A stretch of DNA of 64,000 bases from an uncultured Geobacteraceae bacterium (lineage in GTDB: Bacteria; Desulfobacterota; Desulfuromonadia; Geobacterales; Pseudopelobacteraceae), in contig CAIQWT010000087.1 of assembly GCA_903875605.1 (NCBI GenBank), positions 87,261 to 151,260 on the forward strand, in the 5' to 3' direction. How positions within the stretch are numbered: the stretch's first letter is position 1; each line of letters starts with the position of its first letter. This document shows, piece by piece, positions 9,074 to 16,815 of this stretch. The position numbers and the translations under genes were made by a program. The notes below the pieces were generated by a model. The model saw nothing but the letters and a program-made list of their open reading frames with translations. It was not told the origin of the DNA and searched no databases.

Positions 9074-11653
9074 CTACTTCATAAAATACCAATGCCATGC
9101 AGTCGAACTGAAATTAACGGTATATCGCCCGTCAACGTATTTCATGCCGATCGGTTTTTCGAGATTTCCCGATCTGCTGACTGGATACAGTTTCAATCCC
9201 TTGGGCGCGGTAAACGTAACTATACCTACTACCGGTTCGGATAAAAAACGTGATTTATCTGCCGGATCAGGTTGCGAACGAGCCATTAGAGTGATGAAAA
9301 TATTGCCGGATTTTTTGATATCCCGTTCATCCAGGCTCTGAATAGCCACGACAGCCTTTTTTGTCCTGATAGAGAAAACAACGTTGTTCAGCCTGATAGT
9401 TTTGCCACCTATGGCACCGGATGCAATCTGGGATCTAGATGTGTCAATCGTATGGATGCCTTTTTCCCAATCGCGTTTCAATTCACCGGTGTCAGACTCT
9501 ACGAAAGATCGACCTGCCGGTATGAAATCCCTGTTCATGTCATGTACTACTGATATTTTTCCGTCCGGTGCTGTGGCACCCCTCAGCCATGGCAGTTCCG
9601 GCGTGCCCGGTATTCGAACGCTGAAGCGGCTGGTTTCAAGCAGGGTACGAATTGTTTTTGAGGTAGACGGATCTTGGCGGGTGAAGAAAAACGAGGTGCG
9701 ATCAGGCTGCAACTCGAAATTGTTTCTGGCTGGGGCAACATGGTTTTGTCGATAGAGGAGAGCTGCTGCCGGCATCAGCCCCATAATCGCTGGATCGTTG
9801 AAAGACGAATAATTGCTGCCGGCAACCGCTCCGTTCAGAGGCACCTGACTGTAGCCGTACAGCATGAGTGCGTTCCACCCTTGCAGACTGGCAACGCTGG
9901 CGGTGAAAAGCGGTGCAGTAAAGCGATCTGCAGCCGGGAACGGTTCGATGTTCCACTCCGTCACCGAAAGCGGCTTATCCGCAACCTGCGCGGCGCCAAT
10001 CCAGGCAAGAAAGCCGTTATAATAACGGGGATTACGCGAAATATCTTCCGCGGTGCCATACGAATGGGCATCGATAACGTCTCCGTCTGACAGAGAAGGC
10101 AAACCGGACAACCCCATCCCGCCCCAACTGCTGGTGGTTACAATCAACGACTTTACTCCCATTTTTTTCAAAGGGTCGATCATGTTCCGGTTGAAGCGAT
10201 GCTCCACATCGTTCAGGAAAATTTTGGACTCCCCCATTTCCCAACTCCGCATGGTTTTGTCATACGAAAGGTTGTGGGCTTTTGAGAATATTTGCGCATC
10301 CGCCGCAAGCAGTTTGTTGTGCAGCGGCACTCCTTTGTTGCCAAGTAGTGCGTTGCCGAAATGCTGCGACAGATCATTCTCATTGGTCAGCAACAGCGCA
10401 ATAACCGCCGGGTCGTCCTTGTATGCGATGCCGGTAAAAGCATTGACATGTGAAAGATAGGCCGAGTTAAATGCCTGCATCTTCCTCTGAATACTGACGT
10501 TGAGGTAATTAAAGCCCTTTGCTTCGCTGGAGAATTTACCTTTAGCCAGGTCGTCAAAATTATCGATTTTGTCATTCTTTGTGAATGTTCTGCCGACATG
10601 CAGATCCAGCCAGAGATAGACCCCCTGCTCTTTCAGACAATTCATCCATAGATCCAGCTTGCGTAGCGACTCAGGTGATAATTCCATGGTGTTGTCTTCC
10701 GGATTTTTGAAAATATTCGGCTTAACCCATTTCGAGTCATGGTGATGGATTCTTACTAGATTGAAACCGAGTTGCGCGATGCGCCGGGCATGCTTCCTGA
10801 TATTTTCATCACTGGTACTGAAGAGCGTGTGTGCCTGAAGATTTGCCCCCCAGAATCTGGCCGGAGTACCATCGGCAAAGATGAGTTCAGCCCCGTGCGC
10901 CTTGACAAAACCATGATTTCCGGCGGGTAAATCACGCTTATCAAGGAAAGATAAATCCACCACTGATGTATCGCCTGGCAATACATCAGCGTGCCATTTG
11001 GTAAGATCAATATCATCATAATCGAGGCTTACCGGACCGGATAATTTGACTGATTCATCTACAGTAACGGTCATCACCGTCTGCAGTTTTCCACGTTCAA
11101 TAGCGGTAAAAAAAAGAGCGCGGATGGTGTCCTGCTGCTGTTTTTCAAAGTATATGCGGGCAAGAGCCGGGGAAAACTGTACCGTCACCAGACGCCCGTC
11201 ATGAGTCTGCCAGCGCCACCCACTGTTGCCGGACAACAATTCAGGAGGTTTTGCCATTGACGGAAATCCGGGATAGCTGCGCAGAAATTTGAATTCAATG
11301 CCAAAACCGACTGCATCGGTAATGCTCTGCTGTTTGTCCCACCTGTACTTCCAGTAGAATTGATTCGGATGTGCGTTCTTATTCACCGTCCCGGCAAAAT
11401 CGATCCCCAGGCCGGCAACACGACCGGTAAATGAGGAACGTAAACTCCCTCGCTGATATACAGAATGAACCTGTGAATCAGTCCATTTCCAGTTTTTAGC
11501 CCAACCTATATAGGATGATGTAATAATTGGCAGAGATTTATCTATCGCAGAAAACAGGGAAGTTTTTTCATTGATTAAAATGCTGTCCAAAGCATAACTA
11601 TACTGGCTGATGCTCAGAAACAGGGCAATGAAACATGCATAAAAAACAATCAT
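9074..11653 (-). CDS. large secreted glycoside hydrolase (clan A TIM-barrel type)
   Basis: 859 residues with a cleavable signal peptide (FIALFLSISQYSYA). A TIM-barrel hydrolase core begins near residue 260 with GTPARFWGANLQAH and LGFNLVRIHHHDS. Two typical clan GH-A glutamates are visible: LLTNENDLS (acid/base) and LSVTEWNIEP (nucleophile). Beta-sandwich-like regions flank the core. It should cut or trim a beta-linked polysaccharide in the periplasm or outside the cell; the exact substrate is not readable. It lies inside the polysaccharide export locus, so it may process the polymer made there, as hydrolases in cellulose and alginate loci do. It is much longer than simple GH5 enzymes. Confidence 0.78.
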   Translation of the reverse strand: MIVFYACFIALFLSISQYSYALDSILINEKTSLFSAIDKSLPIITSSYIGWAKNWKWTDSQVHSVYQRGSLRSSFTGRVAGLGIDFAGTVNKNAHPNQFYWKYRWDKQQSITDAVGFGIEFKFLRSYPGFPSMAKPPELLSGNSGWRWQTHDGRLVTVQFSPALARIYFEKQQQDTIRALFFTAIERGKLQTVMTVTVDESVKLSGPVSLDYDDIDLTKWHADVLPGDTSVVDLSFLDKRDLPAGNHGFVKAHGAELIFADGTPARFWGANLQAHTLFSTSDENIRKHARRIAQLGFNLVRIHHHDSKWVKPNIFKNPEDNTMELSPESLRKLDLWMNCLKEQGVYLWLDLHVGRTFTKNDKIDNFDDLAKGKFSSEAKGFNYLNVSIQRKMQAFNSAYLSHVNAFTGIAYKDDPAVIALLLTNENDLSQHFGNALLGNKGVPLHNKLLAADAQIFSKAHNLSYDKTMRSWEMGESKIFLNDVEHRFNRNMIDPLKKMGVKSLIVTTSSWGGMGLSGLPSLSDGDVIDAHSYGTAEDISRNPRYYNGFLAWIGAAQVADKPLSVTEWNIEPFPAADRFTAPLFTASVASLQGWNALMLYGYSQVPLNGAVAGSNYSSFNDPAIMGLMPAAALLYRQNHVAPARNNFELQPDRTSFFFTRQDPSTSKTIRTLLETSRFSVRIPGTPELPWLRGATAPDGKISVVHDMNRDFIPAGRSFVESDTGELKRDWEKGIHTIDTSRSQIASGAIGGKTIRLNNVVFSIRTKKAVVAIQSLDERDIKKSGNIFITLMARSQPDPADKSRFLSEPVVGIVTFTAPKGLKLYPVSRSGNLEKPIGMKYVDGRYTVNFSSTAWHWYFMK

Positions 11654-11677
11654 GATTAAAGGAGTGTATCGCGTTAT

Positions 11678-11863
11678 CTAAGCTATCAACACCGGTTGAC
11701 AAACACTGGTCTTTTCTGCAACTCGTGCCGCACAGAGTAGACAGTAAAAACGTGGAGCTACTGAAGCTGCAGCGACTCGCCCCAGATCTTCGCACTGCTT
11801 TAAGGTGCAGATATGGTTGCAGTGATTTTCAGGGTCATTACAGATGTGGTTGGGTATACTCAT
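11678..11863 (-). CDS. small cysteine-rich protein, possible zinc ribbon
   Basis: 61 residues. It carries CNDPENHCNHIC near the N-terminus, CEDLG shortly after, and FYCLLCAAR plus a last Cys near the end, a spacing that suggests two metal knuckles. A good ribosome site (GGGAG, 8 bases upstream) supports the ATG at 11863, so I take this frame rather than the overlapping one at 11598-11795. I recall similar small Cys-rich hypothetical proteins in Geobacter genomes but cannot name a function. It lies 24 bases upstream of the glycoside hydrolase and could share its transcript. Confidence 0.6.
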   Translation of the reverse strand: MSIPNHICNDPENHCNHICTLKQCEDLGRVAAASVAPRFYCLLCAARVAEKTSVCQPVLIA

Positions 11864-11969
11864 GTTAGTTATTCTCCCAGCAGGTTATTCAGGTATTGAC
11901 CATAGCCGTTTTGGATAGCGGCCTGGCAAGCTCCTGTAGTTGTGAATCATTTATCCAGCCTTTTCTTCC

Positions 11970-12020
11970 ATGCTGACAGTGCGGATACAGTGTGATTTCC
12001 AGTGGACAGAAAAATATTTT
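11970..12020 (-). pseudogene. remnant of a metallophosphoesterase C-terminus
   Basis: Read on the minus strand this stretch gives IFFCPLEITLYP, nearly the same as FFCPPEITVYTLHTP at the very end of the intact metallophosphoesterase gene (14401-14445). About 22 bases are almost identical between the two. No upstream part of such a gene is present; the GspE-like gene ends just 11 bases away. It looks like a leftover of a duplication or rearrangement. The match is short, so chance is possible. Confidence 0.45.
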
Positions 12021-12031
12021 AGAGATAGCTA

Positions 12032-13957
12032 TCAAAACACACAGACTTTCCTGATTTCCCGGATATCGGTAATCCCCTGCAGCACCTTGAGAATACCATC
12101 CTGCTTGAGAGTAGTCATACCCTCCAATGTAGCCTGGCTCCGGATAACTGTTGATTCAGCCTTCTTTCTGATCAAACCCTTCATGGCACTGCTGCACTCA
12201 AGCAGCTCATGCACACCCATTCTTCCTTTATAACCGGTGTTCTTGCAATAATCACAACCAACTGGACGTGCCATAACCACGCCTTTCATATTGATTCCGG
12301 ACACTGCGAAAGCCTCAGCGCCATACTCGTCAATCAGTTGCATCAGTTCATCATTACCCGGTTTATAAGTCTCTTTGCAACTATCACAAAGGGTGCGCAC
12401 CATGCGCTGGGCTAGAATGCAGAGCAACGAATCAGAAAAACTGAACGGATCGAGCCCCATATCCAGAAGCCGTGTTACTGTTTCCGCCGCAGAATTGGTA
12501 TGAAGAGTGGAAAAAACAAGGTGTCCGGTCAGCGACGCTTCGATGGCAATTCCAGAGGTTTCGATGTCACGCATCTCGCCGACCATTATCACATCAGGAT
12601 CCATACGCAAAAAGGATCGGAGCGCAGCAGCAAAGGTCAATCCTATCTTCGGATTTACCTGTAATTGCCTCAGTCCCTTCTGAGTTATCTCAACCGGATC
12701 CTCGGCCGTCAGTATTTTACGGTCGGGAGTGTTAATTAGAGATATTGATGAATGGAGCGTGGTCGTCTTTCCCGAACCGGTGGGTCCTACCACCAGGATC
12801 ATTCCGTATGGTTTTCTGATGGCACTTTCAAACAGCACCTTGTTACGCGGCGTCAGCATCAGTTTGTCAAACGGCCGTGGGTTTCCGGTGTGCAAAAGCC
12901 TTATGGCCACATCTTCTACATGTCCTAAGGCGGGCATGGTTGCAACCCGTAACTCCAAATCGATCGAGCCGAATTTTTTAAAATCAATCTTGCCGTCCTG
13001 TGGCTTTCGCCGTTCAGCAATATCCATATCAGCCATTATCTTTATGCGGGATGGGATGGCATACTTGTATTTGCTTGGAAGCCGCTGGCTGATTGTGCAG
13101 ACACCATCAATCCTTGTACGGATTAAAATATCATCGTTACCCGGATTAGGCTCAACATGAATGTCTGAGGCCTTGCTGTCGTAAGCGTCAATAATGATCT
13201 TGTTGACAAGTTTTACGAGAAGGCTATCACTTTCAGTAATATGCCTGGCATCATCTTCCACAACATCCATGACGGTTTCGGTCGCCAATATGTCCATGAT
13301 TGAACCAGCTGTCTCACGGTCGAGGCTCTGCATGTTCCCGCTTCCGGGAAGGATCGAAAACCTTTGTTGTGCCAATCTGATCTCAGATTCCGGCACAATG
13401 ATCGTAGCCACCTTTAATTTTAAAGTATCTTCCAACTGCAGGAGTTTTTTGAATGGAAGCGGTCGGTTCATGGCAATGGTAATGTAGCGCCCGTCGATAG
13501 CAACAGGAACCATAACATGATGTTCGGGGCTGAATGAGATGATCCCTTTTGCAAGCCCAGTTTTGATGTTTATGGGGCGGTTATCAAGGTGGGAAAGTGG
13601 GCGGTCGGCATACAGTGCCATGACCTTTGCGAGATTCTCCTCGCTGATGAATTCGAGATTGAGAAGCACCTTTTCCAGTGGAAGATTTTCGTTGGCGCAC
13701 ATTTCAAGCGCAATATCAATATCCTCCTTTGGAATAAATTTGTTAATTAGGATTGTTTCTGCCAGCGACAGACGCTTGTCGTGTTCTTCAAGTATCCGCT
13801 GCAGCACCTCTTCAGATACAAACCCCATCTTTACCAATGTGCGGCCAAGCGGATGAACAAGGTCCAGAGAGGAATGCTCACTAATCGCTTCCTCCAACTG
13901 TTCCTTTGAAATTAAACCCGATTCAAGAAGTATATTGCCAATCTTTTTACCGCTCAT
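12032..13957 (-). CDS. GspE/PilB-type secretion ATPase with two N-terminal GspE-N repeats
   Basis: 641 residues. Residues 1-130 contain GspE N-terminal modules (GNILLESGLISKEQLEEAI and the related FIPKEDIDIAL and FISEENLAKVM). The ATPase core has Walker A GPTGSGKTTTLHS near residue 390, Asp box AEDPVEI, Walker B VGEMRD, the His box (STLHTNSA) and four cysteines for zinc (CDSCKETY and CDYCKNTGYKGRMG). Such hexamers power type II secretion or pilus assembly. No other secretion or pilus genes lie nearby; the ATPase sits between a STAS protein and polysaccharide genes, so it is an orphan or has been recruited to this locus. AAAGGAG precedes the ATG. Confidence 0.88.
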   Translation of the reverse strand: MSGKKIGNILLESGLISKEQLEEAISEHSSLDLVHPLGRTLVKMGFVSEEVLQRILEEHDKRLSLAETILINKFIPKEDIDIALEMCANENLPLEKVLLNLEFISEENLAKVMALYADRPLSHLDNRPINIKTGLAKGIISFSPEHHVMVPVAIDGRYITIAMNRPLPFKKLLQLEDTLKLKVATIIVPESEIRLAQQRFSILPGSGNMQSLDRETAGSIMDILATETVMDVVEDDARHITESDSLLVKLVNKIIIDAYDSKASDIHVEPNPGNDDILIRTRIDGVCTISQRLPSKYKYAIPSRIKIMADMDIAERRKPQDGKIDFKKFGSIDLELRVATMPALGHVEDVAIRLLHTGNPRPFDKLMLTPRNKVLFESAIRKPYGMILVVGPTGSGKTTTLHSSISLINTPDRKILTAEDPVEITQKGLRQLQVNPKIGLTFAAALRSFLRMDPDVIMVGEMRDIETSGIAIEASLTGHLVFSTLHTNSAAETVTRLLDMGLDPFSFSDSLLCILAQRMVRTLCDSCKETYKPGNDELMQLIDEYGAEAFAVSGINMKGVVMARPVGCDYCKNTGYKGRMGVHELLECSSAMKGLIRKKAESTVIRSQATLEGMTTLKQDGILKVLQGITDIREIRKVCVF

Positions 13958-14004
13958 AGCAGCTCCTTTTTTATGTACCGGCTGCAGATAGTGATCGTAA
14001 AATA

Positions 14005-14364
14005 TTATACGTTTTCTTTGCCAAGTATTGCGAGAAGAGCGCCCACACCATCGATTCTGGAATTAAACAGCTGCACTCTCTGATCAAAGCGAGTCAGGTG
14101 AAAAGTCCGCCTTACATGTTCGTTCAGTCCGACAAAAACCATAACACCACCCTTTGAAGCAAGCTCACGACTTAAGAAACTACAAGTTCCCAGGCCTGTG
14201 CTGTCAATCAGTTCCATCTGACTCATGTCGAGGAGAATATGCAGATATTTTTTTTCCATCAATCTGGAAATCTCCGTTTTAAGGTCTCCTACCGAAGTTG
14301 CCACCAGATTACCTATCAGCTTTAAAATGATAACATCATTGTCTATTTCAAGTTTCAATTCCAT
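14005..14364 (-). CDS. STAS-domain protein (anti-sigma-factor antagonist type)
   Basis: 119 residues forming one STAS domain: ELKLEIDNDVIILKLIG at the start, then the phosphorylation loop ELIDSTGLGTCSF, and a tail with HLTRFDQRVQLF. Proteins of this fold (SpoIIAA/RsbV) bind partner kinases or sigma-factor controllers and are switched by phosphorylation of the Ser in the D-S-[ST]-G loop, here Ser in DSTG. I chose the ATG at 14364, with GAGGTG eight bases upstream, over 14379. It is followed closely by the GspE-like gene. Three other STAS domains are within 9 kb, two of them fused to a glycosyltransferase. Confidence 0.87.
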   Translation of the reverse strand: MELKLEIDNDVIILKLIGNLVATSVGDLKTEISRLMEKKYLHILLDMSQMELIDSTGLGTCSFLSRELASKGGVMVFVGLNEHVRRTFHLTRFDQRVQLFNSRIDGVGALLAILGKENV

Positions 14365-14400
14365 AAACTGACACCTCATGTATTATTAATTGAGAGATTA

Positions 14401-15366
14401 CTACGGCGTGTGCAGCGTGTAAACGGTGATTTCCGGTGGACAGAAAAAACGCGCGGCAGCCGTTGAAAAACCGGTCCCTCTACTGGTATAGCCGCACATC
14501 TTCCGAAACGCCCATGCTCCGGACAGGTAACGATAGCTACAACTTGCATTAGCAATAACAGGAAAACCGCCTGGCAGACAGATCTGTCCACCGTGGGTGT
14601 GTCCGCACAAGTAGAGGTCAACGCCCAGTTGTTCCGCTTCAACAATTATCTCCGGCGAATGGGCCAGCAATAGTGTGCATATATCAGGTGATCTCGTTCC
14701 GATAGCACGAACAAGATCGTGAGCGCCATAGAAATGGGGATCATCAACGCCAGCCAAGGTCAGGGAGTCCTTTCCATGTTCGATGGAAACACGCTCGTTC
14801 AACAGCATGCAGACACCCATCCGCTCAAGTGCCGGTACCAATTCCAAAAAATCATGGTTACCCAGAATACCATAACAGCCATCTCGAGCCGAGGAAAGCT
14901 GCTCCACAATCGGTTTCATCACCGACAGACAGGGGAGATAATCGTCATTTGTTTCAAAACGATAGTCCCCGGTCATTATCGCCAGATCATAGTCCAGTTT
15001 AGTTAGCGTAGATATTATGCCGGCTCCGCCATCGATCAAAGCATCTGCGTGCAGGTCTGAAAGCTGCACGATGCGGTAACCGTCAAACGCCTGTGGCAGA
15101 TTTGCAAGTGTAATTTCTACCTGCACTACCTGATAGTCAGCACAATTGTTTCTGGCACGTCCCGCCAGTCCGCTCACCTTGAGTAGCGCTTCCAGTATGA
15201 CCCGAATAGTGTGAATATTTTCGAAGTGAAGCGAACCGCGTCCGGCTCCGAACAGAGCCGCAGAATGATCTACCTGAAGCAGCATCCGGCGCTCGGCAGA
15301 TTCACGCCCCATACGCTCGAACAGCGGGATCAGGTCAGCAGAGGTTGTGTCAGCTATAGAATGCAT
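14401..15366 (-). CDS. calcineurin-like metallophosphoesterase
   Basis: 321 residues. All five metal-site blocks are seen in order: QLSDLHAD, MTGDYRFE, GILGNHDFLE, LLAHSPE and LCGHTHGGQICLPGG, ending with the family tail RFFCPPEITVY. The family (YaeI-like) uses two metal ions to cleave phosphoesters, in some members UDP-2,3-diacylglucosamine or similar lipid-linked substrates. The first ~85 residues have no clear membrane helix, unlike many relatives, but include an amphipathic stretch. It is six bases from the preceding nucleotidyltransferase-like gene, so likely acts in the same polysaccharide pathway. A C-terminal fragment of a paralogue lies at 11970-12020. Confidence 0.85.
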   Translation of the reverse strand: MHSIADTTSADLIPLFERMGRESAERRMLLQVDHSAALFGAGRGSLHFENIHTIRVILEALLKVSGLAGRARNNCADYQVVQVEITLANLPQAFDGYRIVQLSDLHADALIDGGAGIISTLTKLDYDLAIMTGDYRFETNDDYLPCLSVMKPIVEQLSSARDGCYGILGNHDFLELVPALERMGVCMLLNERVSIEHGKDSLTLAGVDDPHFYGAHDLVRAIGTRSPDICTLLLAHSPEIIVEAEQLGVDLYLCGHTHGGQICLPGGFPVIANASCSYRYLSGAWAFRKMCGYTSRGTGFSTAAARFFCPPEITVYTLHTP

Positions 15367-15372
15367 GGGCGA

Positions 15373-16815
15373 TTACACTGCAGAAGGAAAAGTTATAGCG
15401 GCCTTCAATAATATTTTCAGGTCGGACCAAAGCGTACGGGTTACTGCGTGAAAATTTTCCCTGACATGCTGTTCGTCAACACTTCCAGGCAGCTCTCCAT
15501 CCACCTCCCATAGATGATACAGCCCGCGCGCCGTATCAAGGCCGAAGATAGAATCCTGCTCCCGCAGTTCCGCCTCTCCCGCAGGTATCGGCGCAGCGCC
15601 CACCAGCGTCAGATTCCCCATGACAACCGCAACAAGGCCAGGCCAGCGACGCAGCAACAGCGGACCAAAGTTGAATTGCCGTAAATTAAACGACATCCGG
15701 GGTTTTTCGCCAACCAGGGTTTTCATGCGTCGGTTGCCCAGACAGCGTTCCTGACGGATAAGGGACGGAGCTAATAAAGATACAAAAAAGAGTGGCAGTC
15801 CTAACGGCAGGAGCAGCAGCATCAGGATTGCAGCCAACAGCGTACCGCTAAGATCTCCTGATGAATGTTCTTTTCCGTCGCCAATATCACCAAGGATAAA
15901 GGCATCAGGAGAGGTGACTGTTGCTCCGTTACACAGGTTCACAAGAGTACGCCCCTGAACAGCCATGGCATTTAGCTCCGTATGGGCTCCGGTGGCAGTA
16001 CCGGACATAATCAGACTGTCGCATATCAGGTCACTGTTATTGACTAGGCAGTAAGGCGAAATGACTGCATTGGGGCCGATCTGACCATTACCGTATATTT
16101 GGCAATGGCTGCCGATAAATAGCGGCGCGACCAAACGAACGTCAGGAGAAATATGCACGTGATCTCCGATCCAGACACCATCAGCTCTTAAACTGGCAGC
16201 AATACGGCTGCCGCCCAGCCTGCCGTTCAAAACATCACGCTGAGCTGAGATAAAGCCTGTCAGGTCAGATACTGTCTGTGATTGAAGATTTTTTCCATCA
16301 TGCGGGGACAATGACACCTTTTCTCTTACCAGCTTTATCAGCTCGTCAAACGATTCAAAACGGTTCTCCTCGAGCAAGGACAGCAGCTTGGCAGCATCAA
16401 TAACAATAAAATTATGCTCCGGCGGCACCCACGAAGGAGCATTTTCCGCTGCGGTAACTTCTTTCAGAAAAGCTGGCAATTCGTTTGAAACGATCATATT
16501 GCCAGGAAGACAGATAACTACGCCGGAAATACCGTGGAGTGCCGCCCGAAGCATACGTTGCAGTCCACCCTGCTCTCTAACCGCCGACATAGTCAAAGCA
16601 CATCCCCAGCGCTCACCATTGCCGAAGTGGCGCACAACCTCTTCCGGCCGGTCATCGCACAGAAGCGTCACAACCTGAATCCCGCTTGCGGCAAGCGACT
16701 CTACAAGATGTTCAACCATCGGCTTACCTGCTAACGGGAGGAGAAAATCGGGGCAGAGCGAGCGGAGCGGAGAAAGGGCTAGCGCCTGATGAAACGGGAA
16801 AATAAGGGCTTTCAC
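15373..16815 (-). CDS. nucleotidyltransferase-like / beta-helix / membrane fusion protein
   Basis: 480 residues. The N-terminus looks like a sugar-nucleotidyltransferase (MKALIFPFH then LLPLAGKPMVEHLVESL), but the normal GxGTR phosphate-binding signature after MKAL is missing, so this domain may not be catalytic. The middle is a left-handed beta-helix (GVWIGDHVHISPDVRL, GNGQIGPNAVISPYCLV). Two closely spaced helices follow (LLAAILMLLLLPLGL and LPLFFVSLL), and the tail (FGLDTARGLYHLWEVDG then WSDLKILLKAA) resembles the C-terminal part of membrane sugar transferases. The GTG start, with GGAGAG upstream, overlaps the WecG-STAS stop by four bases, which implies coupled translation. Confidence 0.65.
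   Translation of the reverse strand: MKALIFPFHQALALSPLRSLCPDFLLPLAGKPMVEHLVESLAASGIQVVTLLCDDRPEEVVRHFGNGERWGCALTMSAVREQGGLQRMLRAALHGISGVVICLPGNMIVSNELPAFLKEVTAAENAPSWVPPEHNFIVIDAAKLLSLLEENRFESFDELIKLVREKVSLSPHDGKNLQSQTVSDLTGFISAQRDVLNGRLGGSRIAASLRADGVWIGDHVHISPDVRLVAPLFIGSHCQIYGNGQIGPNAVISPYCLVNNSDLICDSLIMSGTATGAHTELNAMAVQGRTLVNLCNGATVTSPDAFILGDIGDGKEHSSGDLSGTLLAAILMLLLLPLGLPLFFVSLLAPSLIRQERCLGNRRMKTLVGEKPRMSFNLRQFNFGPLLLRRWPGLVAVVMGNLTLVGAAPIPAGEAELREQDSIFGLDTARGLYHLWEVDGELPGSVDEQHVRENFHAVTRTLWSDLKILLKAAITFPSAV

Noticed and set aside
9674..10460. Long plus-strand ORFs inside the hydrolase gene
   Set aside because: They are antisense to a gene with clear domains and catalytic residues; no start signals.
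11598..11795. Minus-strand ORF overlapping the Cys-rich gene and the hydrolase start
   Set aside because: No ribosome site and it overlaps two better-supported genes.
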